A stretch of DNA of 53,615 bases, taken from IMG/VR virus record IMGVR_UViG_3300025666_000591, positions 1-53,615 of that record; one strand, 5' to 3'. Within the stretch, counting starts at the first letter, position 1. Each line of letters starts with the position of its first letter. This document shows, piece by piece, positions 47,346 to 53,615 of this stretch. Both the position numbers and the translations under genes were made by a program. Origin of the DNA: a virus. A model generated the notes under the pieces. The model was not told the origin of the DNA and searched no databases. It worked only from the letters and a program-made list of their open reading frames with translations.

Positions 47346-47403
47346 TGTCGACGGCATCGACAGGTCAATCCGTATATGTCGATAGAATTAGATTTTATCG
47401 ACA
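47346..47403. promoter_or_regulatory. paired TGTCGA inverted repeats, possible operator
   Basis: TGTCGA-CGGCA-TCGACA (47346-47362) and TGTCGATA-11 bp-TATCGACA (47377-47403): four copies of one half-site within 58 bp, 30-90 bp upstream of the -35 at 47311. The layout fits a dimeric DNA-binding protein. The rest of the gap to 47623 holds palindromic element 9 and AT-rich DNA. Confidence 0.55.
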
Positions 47404-47438
47404 CATCGAAGTTGGGGCATTTTTTTCTAAAACATTGC

Positions 47439-47516
47439 AAGTCGTTAGTAGCCAATTAGTTATGAAAAAACGCCTAGGCGGATTTTACGCAACTCGTTGT
47501 TATTCAATAACTTATG
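47439..47516. repeat. dispersed palindromic element 9
   Basis: AAGTCGTTAGTAGCCAATTAGTTATG, AAAAAACGCCTAGGCGGATTTT core (cross-paired), then CAACTCGTTGTTATTCAATAAC. Contains the clearest GCCTAGGC centre. Confidence 0.75.
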
Positions 47517-47623
47517 TAATTTATGTCATTTTAATTTGATTATGTTTATTATTTTTCTTCTTATATTTGGCTCTTATATTTGTGTTATTTACTATTGATA
47601 TTTGAACAAGATAAGTTTGTTAT

Positions 47624-47698
47624 TTAGAAGTCGTCCCTTTCTTCTCTAATGAATTGTATAAGGCCTGCGATTGCGCTCAAGATAATTATTGTTAACAC
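47624..47698 (-). CDS. possible 24-residue membrane peptide
   Basis: A GTG-started ORF of 24 codons, hydrophobic then acidic (LTIIILSAIAGLIQFIREER). It starts right after the glycosylase stop codon. Support is weak. Confidence 0.3.
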   Translation of the reverse strand: MLTIIILSAIAGLIQFIREERDDF

Positions 47699-47699
47699 T

Positions 47700-48275
47700 C
47701 TATACCGTCTTGGAGTACTTCTTCCAAATCTCTAGATCAAGGTCAGTCACTGACTTTCCTAAGGTTCGAGCATGCATCTTGAATGCATTAGCGTAATAGT
47801 TGTAGATGCCGACGTTCGAAGGCGTGCTTTTTGGGGCGTCCTTATGCCCTTGGTCACGAAGGAACCTTAAGATATGTGTGTCGAGCATCGGCTCGTCAAA
47901 GTCTTCGCGACTATGAGAAAGAAAGAACCTTGCCGTTTTAAACCCGATACCAGCAACCTCTAAAAGTTTGTTCAGGGTGACGGTTTGAAGGTCTTGTATC
48001 TTGGACACAGCAACATAAGAATTGTATCTTTGCTTGTATGGACTAAGCTTTGCCCAATGCATGATCTCTTGCAGCCGGCCCAATTCAATCAATTTTCTTA
48101 TACAATTAAATGGTAATGTTTCTTTTGTTATGTTTTTTGCTCTCTCGATAAACACTTCTAATTTAGGTGCTTCGATTGAACTTTTCTTTCCCGCTACATT
48201 GATACCAAATAAAATAAATTCTTCTAATTGATATTGTGTTCTATTATAGTTTGTTACTTCTGCTGGATTAATCAT
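47700..48275 (-). CDS. HhH-GPD DNA glycosylase-like protein
   Basis: A 191-residue protein of the endonuclease III/Ogg superfamily. The helix-hairpin-helix is LLEVAGIGFKTARFFLSHS and the catalytic Asp lies in MLDTHILRFLRDQG. No 4Fe-4S Cys cluster follows, and the usual catalytic Lys of the hairpin appears as the Lys in GFKTA. It probably excises damaged bases from phage DNA. It shares a unit with the small gene at 48294. Confidence 0.83.
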   Translation of the reverse strand: MINPAEVTNYNRTQYQLEEFILFGINVAGKKSSIEAPKLEVFIERAKNITKETLPFNCIRKLIELGRLQEIMHWAKLSPYKQRYNSYVAVSKIQDLQTVTLNKLLEVAGIGFKTARFFLSHSREDFDEPMLDTHILRFLRDQGHKDAPKSTPSNVGIYNYYANAFKMHARTLGKSVTDLDLEIWKKYSKTV

Positions 48276-48293
48276 ATGTTTTTTTATGTTAGG

Positions 48294-48548
48294 TTATTGT
48301 GCAATGTGAAATACTTCTCTAAGCTTACTCATTTCATCTGATGCAAAGAATACTTCTCTGCAATAGTCAATGTCTTTTGATTCAATATGTTTAATGAGTT
48401 TTACTGCTTGATGAACAGGAACTCGATCACGGGGCATTCCACCCCATTTGATTACGACCTTCATATTAGGAAAGTTGTCGTTGATTTCAGCAAGTTGAGC
48501 TGAGTTGATGTAACCGTAGTTTGTGAGAATTTGTTTAATCGTTTCCAT
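48294..48548 (-). CDS. small protein of unknown function
   Basis: An 84-residue protein (METIKQILTNYGYINSAQLA, KVVIKWGGMPRDRVPVHQAV). The start at 48548 is set by a promoter; the frame is open upstream to 48695, but that part runs through a terminator and a structured RNA. Confidence 0.65.
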   Translation of the reverse strand: METIKQILTNYGYINSAQLAEINDNFPNMKVVIKWGGMPRDRVPVHQAVKLIKHIESKDIDYCREVFFASDEMSKLREVFHIAQ

Positions 48549-48555
48549 AATATCT

Positions 48556-48583
48556 AGTATGACAGATCTGTAGGTATTGTCAA
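48556..48583 (-). promoter_or_regulatory. extended -10 promoter
   Basis: Minus strand: TTGACA, 16-bp spacer ending TCTGT, CATACT, AGATATT, ATG at 48548. Confidence 0.8.
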
Positions 48584-48585
48584 AC

Positions 48586-48620
48586 AAAAAACCCGACCAA
48601 AGTAATTTACCTTGATCGGG
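48586..48620 (-). terminator. terminator of the structured RNA
   Basis: CCCGATCAAGG / CTTTGGTCGGG stem of 11 pairs (two wobbles) with a 7-nt loop, then TTTTTT on the minus strand. Confidence 0.92.
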
Positions 48621-48915
48621 CTTAACATGAATAATAATAAATAAAATGGTGTGGGGAAGGATTACTGTATACCTTCGACTTTTCGGCGTGAACATCAGTT
48701 CATAGAGTACCTACTTCGCACCACAAACGAGACTTGGAATTGTCTCTAGCTCATCCGATTGGACTCTGCTAATCTACCACAGAAAGTTTGCGTACCTTAG
48801 CTCGCTCACGACAAGCTTGCTCAGTCACCCACAGGAGAAGTATATCTACCTCTCCAAAGTTTTTAAAATGTTAAAGATCGATTATTTATTTTGATTAAGT
48901 TTGTTTCTTAATTAT
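48586..48915 (-). ncRNA. structured non-coding RNA of unknown class
   Basis: Bounded by a consensus promoter (48922-48950) and a strong terminator, with no credible ORF. Perfect local hairpins on the minus strand are GGAGA...TCTCC (48836-48857), GAGAC...GTCTC (near 48740) and TGAAC-TGAT-GTTCA (near 48695). TGTGGG near the 5' part can pair with CCCACA near the 3' part, closing the structure. It is noticeably richer in GC than its surroundings. About 330 nt is close to tmRNA or RNase P RNA size, but the hallmark sequences of both are absent. Confidence 0.75.
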
Positions 48916-48921
48916 GTATCT

Positions 48922-48950
48922 ATTATACTCTATTATTTGTTGAAAGTCAA
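48922..48950 (-). promoter_or_regulatory. consensus promoter of the structured RNA
   Basis: Minus strand: TTGACT, 17-bp spacer, TATAAT. It lies over the last codons and stop of the small lipoprotein gene. Predicted start near 48915. Confidence 0.87.
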
Positions 48951-49103
48951 GAACTTTTTTGAATTATTTTCTGAGTCACATAAATAACAGGGGCCGTGAC
49001 CACTCTTGGGGCAAGAATGAGTAAATTGTATTTGTTTGTTTGGAGTGAATATTTTATCAGAACAACTATTAAATAAAAAAGATAATAATATTAAATATTT
49101 CAT
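48933..49103 (-). CDS. small Cys-rich lipoprotein
   Basis: A 56-residue protein. Signal sequence MKYLILLSFLFNSC with a lipobox-like NSC, then HSCPKSGHGPCYLCDS with three Cys and two His. Its ATG overlaps the stop of the preceding gene (TAATG). Not recognised. Confidence 0.55.
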   Translation of the reverse strand: MKYLILLSFLFNSCSDKIFTPNKQIQFTHSCPKSGHGPCYLCDSENNSKKFLTFNK

Positions 49104-49255
49104 TAGTTTGGCATCAATAATTCTTTTAATTCTTCTATTGTTTTATTTGTAAGAAGTGATATTTGTTCTAATGTAATGTTCCAATTAGTATCGAAGATAT
49201 GTTCTATCTCCTTGTTCGTCCATTGTTGAGGTTGTTGAAATATATTTATGTTCAT
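49103..49255 (-). CDS. small helical protein
   Basis: A 50-residue protein (QWTNKEIEHIFDTNWNITLE), with a Trp-spaced pattern vaguely like Myb/SANT or HTH modules. Overlapping ends with both neighbours support translation. Confidence 0.5.
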   Translation of the reverse strand: MNINIFQQPQQWTNKEIEHIFDTNWNITLEQISLLTNKTIEELKELLMPN

Positions 49256-49256
49256 G

Positions 49257-49496
49257 TTATTTAATTGTATTTTTATTTATTCTCATCAAGTCTTCTCGTA
49301 TTTGATTGATGTATTGGTATGAGGCTTTAGCATCAATGATTGTGTTGTTTGGATATTGTGTGCAATGATAAAGATCATCAACAAATTCATTTAGCTTGGC
49401 GAGTTTAAGATAAACATATTCTTTTTCGGTCAACTCGTTTCTCAACTCAGACTCGCTTGCGAACAAACCAACCTTTGGGGATAGCGACTTAATCAT
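49257..49496 (-). CDS. small protein of unknown function
   Basis: A 79-residue, helical protein (LTEKEYVYLKLAKLNEFVDD; ASYQYINQIREDLMRINK). Its ATG overlaps the end of the gene at 49496. Not recognised. Confidence 0.6.
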   Translation of the reverse strand: MIKSLSPKVGLFASESELRNELTEKEYVYLKLAKLNEFVDDLYHCTQYPNNTIIDAKASYQYINQIREDLMRINKNTIK

Positions 49497-49717
49497 TAAA
49501 TAAAAATTCCTTTCAATCTTAATCTTGCTCGACTTGCTTCGACTCGTGCAATGCGAACTGCATCTGCTTTTTGAGATAGTTTTGTTGAATAGTATATACT
49601 ATCCTCGTCAACTGATCCATAATTCGCAAACTTACCTTGCTTATTCGCAGGTGTGTGTTTACCACTTTTAATATCTGCCATTACTTGGCTCGCTCTCGCA
49701 TTTTTCGCAATACTCAT
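49496..49717 (-). CDS. small basic protein
   Basis: A 73-residue, Ala/Arg/Lys-rich protein (ASQVMADIKSGKHTPANKQG; ARVEASRARLRLKGIFI). Not recognised. Confidence 0.6.
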   Translation of the reverse strand: MSIAKNARASQVMADIKSGKHTPANKQGKFANYGSVDEDSIYYSTKLSQKADAVRIARVEASRARLRLKGIFI

Positions 49718-49731
49718 AATTTTATCTTTTT

Positions 49732-49911
49732 TTAGTTGTGGTTAAGTTGGACACGAACAACTTCAGTTCCATCTTCTTCTTTGTCAATGTCAGCAATATC
49801 GCATCCATCAAACTTGCCGAATGCGTTTATCGTATTCTCTTCGTCAAATGGATTGACAAGAAAGGAGCATACATCATTACCATAGTAGTCTTCGATTTTT
49901 ATTTTAATCAT
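49732..49911 (-). CDS. small acidic protein
   Basis: A 59-residue protein (MIKIKIEDYYGNDVCSFLVN). The start at 49911 is the first ATG after the promoter; a longer frame would need TTG. Acidic with a beta-type pattern. First gene of a five-gene unit. Confidence 0.6.
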   Translation of the reverse strand: MIKIKIEDYYGNDVCSFLVNPFDEENTINAFGKFDGCDIADIDKEEDGTEVVRVQLNHN

Positions 49912-49948
49912 ATTTTTTTTGTTTCGCAATTATTGGTTTATGTATTCT

Positions 49949-49976
49949 AGTATATCAGAATGTAATATATTGTCAA
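49949..49976 (-). promoter_or_regulatory. extended -10 promoter
   Basis: Minus strand: TTGACA, 16-bp spacer ending TCTGA, TATACT, AGAATAC, with an A-rich leader of about 30 nt before the ATG at 49911. Confidence 0.75.
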
Positions 49977-49985
49977 GTCTTTTTT

Positions 49986-50174
49986 TTAAGAAACGAATCC
50001 GTATGTTGGTAAATCAAATTCATGATCGAACATTCCTACTTCGTCCCATCCATAAAGAATGAGTGCTTGATCGAGATCATCTTTCATTAAATCTTTTCTG
50101 TCAATAACTGCGAGTTCGCTACCATTGGGAATCATGTAGTCAACATTTTTTATGTCAATCTCTTGAAATGTCAT
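49986..50174 (-). CDS. small acidic protein
   Basis: A 62-residue protein (NVDYMIPNGSELAVIDRKDL; GWDEVGMFDHEFDLPTYGFV). It overlaps the previous gene by 4 bp (ATGA). Not recognised. Confidence 0.6.
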   Translation of the reverse strand: MTFQEIDIKNVDYMIPNGSELAVIDRKDLMKDDLDQALILYGWDEVGMFDHEFDLPTYGFVS

Positions 50175-50422
50175 AGTACTTTTCCTCCGACTCTATATAC
50201 TGACCATTGCTCTTCTCCTTGATAAGAAATGTATTGATCGTCATTCTCTGCCCAATCAACTGCTCCTTTAAGTGAACGAAAATAAACAGGCGATTCGCTC
50301 GGACTCGCATCATCTACTAACATATATACTCCTTCTGCGACATCGCATGGGTTGGCATTCTTTTCTTTTTCTGCTTGAGCTTGCCACTCAAGATATTCAA
50401 TTTGTTCTTCGCAATAATTCAT
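50171..50422 (-). CDS. small acidic protein
   Basis: An 83-residue protein (QIEYLEWQAQAEKEKNANPC; YMLVDDASPSESPVYFRSLK; EEQWSVYRVGGKVL), not recognised. A leaderless promoter sets the start. Confidence 0.62.
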   Translation of the reverse strand: MNYCEEQIEYLEWQAQAEKEKNANPCDVAEGVYMLVDDASPSESPVYFRSLKGAVDWAENDDQYISYQGEEQWSVYRVGGKVL

Positions 50423-50429
50423 AACCCTA

Positions 50430-50457
50430 AGTATATCAGATTAGGATTTCTTGTCAA
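50430..50457 (-). promoter_or_regulatory. extended -10 promoter
   Basis: Minus strand: TTGACA, 16-bp spacer ending TCTGA, TATACT, TAGGGTT, ATG at 50422. It overlaps the end of the gene at 50441. Confidence 0.78.
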
Positions 50458-50581
50458 GCCTCTTTTTATTAAACTTGCTTTTTCCTCCGAATGCTCCTGT
50501 TGGAGTGGCGAGTCCTCCTTTGTGACCAACCATTCCTTTTCCGCTTTTCTTTTTTCCAACTAAGTATTTATTTTGATTCAT
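50441..50581 (-). CDS. small Gly/Lys-rich protein
   Basis: A 46-residue, strongly basic protein (YLVGKKKSGKGMVGHKGGLA; TPTGAFGGKSKFNKKRLDKK). The composition suggests nucleic-acid binding. Its coding end contains the -35 of the next promoter. Confidence 0.5.
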   Translation of the reverse strand: MNQNKYLVGKKKSGKGMVGHKGGLATPTGAFGGKSKFNKKRLDKKS

Positions 50582-50730
50582 ATTGTATAATTTATTTTGT
50601 ATAATTAAGTGTTTATTTGAGTTGTATTGTTTTGCCTTTTATATCATGCAATTTTATTGTTTATTTAGTATATTGTATTGTATAAGAGTATATACTATAT
50701 TTGTGCATCTTATATCATGCAAAAATTTGT

Positions 50731-50871
50731 TTATTTATTTCTTAATATTTGGGCAATCAACATTAGTGTTTTATTTAAATCAGATAATTCTTTTCTTATA
50801 TCATCTGAATAACCATTTGATATTGATATTTGTTCTTTAACTCTTTCTAATTCTTTAGCAATTTCGTTCAT
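50731..50871 (-). CDS. small helical protein
   Basis: A 46-residue, coiled-coil-like protein (MNEIAKELERVKEQISISNG). Starts at the leaderless position. Not recognised. Confidence 0.5.
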   Translation of the reverse strand: MNEIAKELERVKEQISISNGYSDDIRKELSDLNKTLMLIAQILRNK

Positions 50872-50878
50872 CTTTAAT

Positions 50879-50907
50879 AGTATGGCAGATTATTTGGCGA
50901 TTGTCAA
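50879..50907 (-). promoter_or_regulatory. extended -10 promoter
   Basis: Minus strand: TTGACA, 17-bp spacer ending TCTGC, CATACT, ATTAAAG, ATG at 50871. Confidence 0.75.
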
Positions 50908-50961
50908 GAACTAATTTTGCTCACCGCGACTTTATTTAAAAATTTATACTATTAACTATTA

Positions 50962-51174
50962 TTATTTGATGTAAATATTTGTACGATTAAATTCGGGCGA
51001 GTCAGTCCACATTCCTTTGGCATATTTGCCGTTATTTGTCTTGAGATTGATTGTCTCGTATAAATGTTTCAACATTGCCTTGTCATCTTTGCTTTGTTTA
51101 TTTGATGTTTTATTTTTTGCAATTACTTTATTAATATCATCTAATATATAATCAATTTCTCTTCTTATGTGCAT
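50962..51174 (-). CDS. small basic helical protein
   Basis: A 70-residue protein (REIDYILDDINKVIAKNKTS; MLKHLYETINLKTNNGKYAK). It follows two related small genes. Not recognised. Confidence 0.6.
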   Translation of the reverse strand: MHIRREIDYILDDINKVIAKNKTSNKQSKDDKAMLKHLYETINLKTNNGKYAKGMWTDSPEFNRTNIYIK

Positions 51175-51177
51175 GGT

Positions 51178-51402
51178 TTATATGTTTTTGTTTTTTAATT
51201 TTATTAAATATTCTTTTAAATTGCGAGCTTCTATAAATGCTCTATCTATATTATCATTCTCTATGTGAAAAGATAAACTCTCATTGCTTGTGATTACTGC
51301 TTCTGTTTCTTCATCACTAAACGACATAATATTTTGTTCAATTAATTGTATTATTTCATATGATAAATGCAATACATCATCATCATTATATTTATTTGTC
51401 AT
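51178..51402 (-). CDS. small helical protein, family D
   Basis: A 74-residue protein. YEIIQLIEQNIMSFSDEETE, then AFIEARNLKEYLIKL, parallels AEIIEIFNTKVGKLTTDDAE and ALWEAKYTLQLLNDI of the next gene upstream: tandem paralogues. The two genes overlap by 11 bp. Confidence 0.62.
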   Translation of the reverse strand: MTNKYNDDDVLHLSYEIIQLIEQNIMSFSDEETEAVITSNESLSFHIENDNIDRAFIEARNLKEYLIKLKNKNI

Positions 51403-51610
51403 TGTTTATTATATCATTCAATAATTGTAATGTATATTTAGCTTCCCACAATGCTTTTTGTCTTTCGCCCAATTCCATGTAAAAATTCATGCTACTATTG
51501 CAGAGATTTATCGTTTCGGCATCATCGGTCGTTAGCTTTCCAACCTTTGTATTGAATATTTCTATTATTTCGGCACTTATCTTTTGTAATTCATCCATTT
51601 TTTTATGCAA
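51392..51610 (-). CDS. small helical protein, family D
   Basis: A 72-residue paralogue of the protein at 51178. Function unknown. Confidence 0.62.
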   Translation of the reverse strand: MHKKMDELQKISAEIIEIFNTKVGKLTTDDAETINLCNSSMNFYMELGERQKALWEAKYTLQLLNDIINNDK

Positions 51611-51625
51611 TTAAGTTTCGGCTTA

Positions 51626-51796
51626 TTATTTATTTTTTATTTTGTTGATCTGAATTTGAATAGCTTTCTTGATTGAATCGTTTGGAGCGGTTTTCATCAT
51701 ATTTTCTAGTAATTCCTTCATTTCTTGCTCGTTCATTGTTGAAATATCAGTCTTCTTGTCGCTCGATTGTTCGTTGTCTATGTTTTCTTCTGTCAT
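51626..51796 (-). CDS. small acidic helical protein
   Basis: A 56-residue protein (MTEENIDNEQSSDKKTDIST; LLENMMKTAPNDSIKKAIQI). First gene after the promoter at 51809. Not recognised. Confidence 0.52.
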   Translation of the reverse strand: MTEENIDNEQSSDKKTDISTMNEQEMKELLENMMKTAPNDSIKKAIQIQINKIKNK

Positions 51797-51808
51797 AATA
51801 TACTATAT

Positions 51809-51837
51809 ACTATACAATACAATACAAGCGATGTCAA
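51809..51837 (-). promoter_or_regulatory. sigma70-type promoter
   Basis: Minus strand: TTGACA, 17-bp spacer, TATAGT, then 12 nt to the ATG at 51796. Confidence 0.7.
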
Positions 51838-51930
51838 GAATAAATGAGAATAATTAGTAATAAATCAAAAATATTATTAACTATTGTAAATTATTATTAA
51901 TCTCTAGTAATGATTGGAAAGCCGTGAGAA

Positions 51931-52347
51931 TTACGAACAATTGATTGCTTCTTCGGCAATTCGCTCGACATCAACCTCTTGATCCGCAGAACTTGATAAA
52001 ATATTTTGTTCAATAAACCTCTCGTTATCAGCACTAATTGTATTAATTTTTTCATGTAATTGAGTTATTTTGCTTTGTATTTCTTGTATTGTATTAATAT
52101 CTTCTATATTTGTAAGGCAATGATCTACTAATTTTCTTAAACAATAATCTAATGTAGATGAATAACAAACTAAATGCCACTTATATTCTACTTTATTTGA
52201 TGTAATATTTTGTGCGATTCCGCCATCAACAGGCTTTCCGTTTCTTCCGAATGGATTTTTTGCTTGTTGTTTTATTTTTCTTTCTTCAACACAAAGATTT
52301 AATGAATCATATTTTCTTATTCTGTAATTGTCTATTTGAATTTGCAT
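51931..52347 (-). CDS. phage protein of unknown function
   Basis: A 138-residue protein. The N-terminal part (MQIQIDNYRIRKYDSLNLCV, then EYKWHLVCYSSTLDYCLRKL) is beta-rich and resembles small phage proteins that open with IxIDxYRI; a coiled coil follows (IQEIQSKITQLHEKINTISA). Not recognised. Confidence 0.65.
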   Translation of the reverse strand: MQIQIDNYRIRKYDSLNLCVEERKIKQQAKNPFGRNGKPVDGGIAQNITSNKVEYKWHLVCYSSTLDYCLRKLVDHCLTNIEDINTIQEIQSKITQLHEKINTISADNERFIEQNILSSSADQEVDVERIAEEAINCS

Positions 52348-52666
52348 AATTTTTTTATTTGTTGTTAAGTTATAATCGAATGTTTTATTTTATACATTTA
52401 AGTCGGGCAACCCACTATCAACTTTTTTTAATTTATTTTCAGTTATTTAATGTATTTAAAATTGTTATTATTAATTGTATATTATGTATAGTAATATTTG
52501 TATTGTATTGTATTATATTCCTTATATAGAATGGTATATTGTTGTATATAGTATCTAATGATATAAGAGAATAAGAAACAGGGGTTCTACAAGGCATTCC
52601 TTGGTATGCTTGTTTTAAGTTGTTTGATATGTTGTATTATATGTAGCAATATATGTTTTAATATGT
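52348..52666. other. AT-rich intergenic region
   Basis: No ORF seen. Contains several TATTGTATTGTAT runs and a small perfect hairpin CAAGG-CATT-CCTTG (52590-52603) near the end of the ligase gene, without a clear T run. Promoter elements for the gene at 51931 are expected here, but no good match is visible. Confidence 0.5.
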
Positions 52667-53615
52667 TTATTCGTAGTTTCTGAATGCTATTGCATACGGA
52701 AAGCGTGGAATTCCATCGGGAGTAAGTTGGAAATACTTAATGGTTGCTAACTGACCAATATAATCTTTGCGATTATCGTATATCTCTTTAAGGTAGTCGA
52801 ATGAACCTTTGATATTACTATTGAATGTGGTTTTCGTTGTCGGACAATAACACACTAAATGTTTTGCAGTTCCACTACGATTGCCATTACCAACATCAAT
52901 ATCTACAATCTTATATTCCGAATCAATAAATTCTTTTCTTTTTAATAATGATGTACTTCTCTTGTTATCATATTTACTTGAGTTCTTGCGAACCATTTGT
53001 CCTTCGTAACCTTGTTCAAGATATTGACCATACAAGCTATTTAGATTGCCGAGAGAATAAACTTCTGATGTTTCGACTAATACAATATGTTTGTTTGTCA
53101 TTAAATTTTCTTTCAACTCTTCCATTCTAAAGTCAAACGATTGTGATTCATTCACTACATCATTTAGTTTCGGGCAATCATATACATGATATTGAATTGT
53201 ATCTTCTGCCTCAATAACTCTAGATTGATATTCAATTTGTTTTTTCGCAAATGCTTTATCAGTCATTTTGTCTGACTTGATTGGTCTTTGCTTGCGAACA
53301 AGAGAAGTAATCTTATTAAAGTTGTCTCGAAGGTCGTGGTTGTATAGTTCTCCATCAAGAATAGCTTTAGGATGGGCTAGAAAGAACCCATTTAGGCTTT
53401 TCAAGATGTGAGGAATACATTCTATCTCTTTGCCATTGCGAGTTCTTCCAATGAGCTTATCGTCTTCTTTGCGTACAATGCAACGAATTCCATCTAATTT
53501 TGGTTGCGAGTAAACAGGATACTTTCCAACTAATTCATCTTGACGATCCTTGAAGTTGTGTGCGAGCATCGGCTCATAGAACTTTTTTTTCTGTGCATCT
53601 ATCTCGTTAAGAGCA
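52667..53615 (-). CDS. ATP-dependent DNA ligase (5' end beyond window)
   Basis: Nucleotidyltransferase domain of an ATP-dependent ligase that seals nicks in phage DNA. Motif I is QPKLDGIRC with the adenylated Lys (residue 24 counted from the ATG at 53569). Also visible are motif Ia-like RTRNGKEIECI, motif III LDGELYNHDL, motif IV EGQMVRK and motif V LLKRKEFIDSEYKI, then a C-terminal OB-like part. The frame is open through 53615 (reading KKKFYEPMLAH), so the true start lies outside and the visible ATG is probably internal. Confidence 0.9.
   Translation of the reverse strand, partial: ALNEIDAQKKKFYEPMLAHNFKDRQDELVGKYPVYSQPKLDGIRCIVRKEDDKLIGRTRNGKEIECIPHILKSLNGFFLAHPKAILDGELYNHDLRDNFNKITSLVRKQRPIKSDKMTDKAFAKKQIEYQSRVIEAEDTIQYHVYDCPKLNDVVNESQSFDFRMEELKENLMTNKHIVLVETSEVYSLGNLNSLYGQYLEQGYEGQMVRKNSSKYDNKRSTSLLKRKEFIDSEYKIVDIDVGNGNRSGTAKHLVCYCPTTKTTFNSNIKGSFDYLKEIYDNRKDYIGQLATIKYFQLTPDGIPRFPYAIAFRNYE

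Noticed and set aside
1660-47516. Shared CTTAGGGAAA between the guide array and the dispersed palindromes as proof of common origin
   Set aside because: The shared part is short and the remaining scaffold and hairpins do not align convincingly.
48549-48695. N-terminal extension of the gene at 48294
   Set aside because: The extra codons run through a terminator and the gene's own promoter.
48586-48915. tmRNA, RNase P RNA or hammerhead ribozyme
   Set aside because: No tRNA-like end with encoded tag, no RNase P core, and the CTGATG...CGAAA resemblance lacks the full hammerhead core.
50583-50840. Phe/Tyr/Leu-rich 85-residue plus-strand ORF
   Set aside because: Low-complexity product of AT-rich DNA; it covers a minus-strand gene with a promoter.

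Overview
The window is a stretch of a large, AT-rich, double-stranded DNA tailed-phage genome. It encodes an HK97-type major capsid protein, a maturation protease/scaffold, a large terminase, a holin and tail-type proteins. It also carries replication and nucleotide genes (class I ribonucleotide reductase, a bacterial-type DNA polymerase III alpha in pieces, DNA ligase, PhoH). The host is inferred to be a marine Verrucomicrobiota or related PVC bacterium. Three things point that way: a DUF1549/DUF1553 plus DUF1501 gene pair typical of those phyla, a TorF-like outer-membrane protein, and an M64 peptidase ending in a Trp/Tyr-rich domain I associate with Verrucomicrobia exported proteins. None of this was tested by database search.

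Layout. (1) 0.1-2.1 kb: a leaderless gene for a TnpB/Cas12-like RuvC protein, followed on the same strand by a tandem array of near-identical 94-bp scaffolds separated by unique 9-10-bp segments and closed by an intrinsic terminator. This looks like a multi-guide omegaRNA array and is the most striking object in the window. (2) 2.2-17.7 kb, plus strand: Hsp20, an outer-membrane protein, NrdA and NrdB (NrdB class Ic-like, without the radical Tyr), DUF1549/1553 and DUF1501 proteins, then a DNA polymerase III alpha split into PHP and polymerase genes with a SET-domain gene and a DEDDh exonuclease between them, and a ClpC/ClpA-like unfoldase. (3) 17.7-35.2 kb, mostly minus strand: virion and packaging genes, a zinc-containing sigma-like factor, a lysis-like cassette, a secreted M64 peptidase, tail-type proteins and PhoH. 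(4) 35.5-41.1 kb plus and 41.4-53.6 kb minus: many small early-type genes, one good tRNA, one tRNA-like RNA, a structured RNA of about 330 nt, an HAD phosphatase, a GP88-like protein, a DUF932 protein, an HhH-GPD glycosylase and the C-terminal part of an ATP-dependent DNA ligase that runs off the window.

Regulation is unusually readable. Most transcription units begin with a sigma70-like promoter (TTGACA or TTGCGT, 15-17 bp spacer, -10) whose -10 lies only about 6-8 nt before the ATG, so the mRNAs should be leaderless. Genes inside operons instead use ATGA overlaps or Shine-Dalgarno sites. Virion-region units carry another motif, AGTGTAT followed by A/T, just before the start; this is a candidate late promoter for the phage sigma-like factor. 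Between 36.6 and 47.5 kb an imperfect palindrome built on CAACGACTTA / TAACTCGTTG half-sites recurs every 1.3-2 kb, in three cases inside a larger duplicated terminator-palindrome-promoter cassette.
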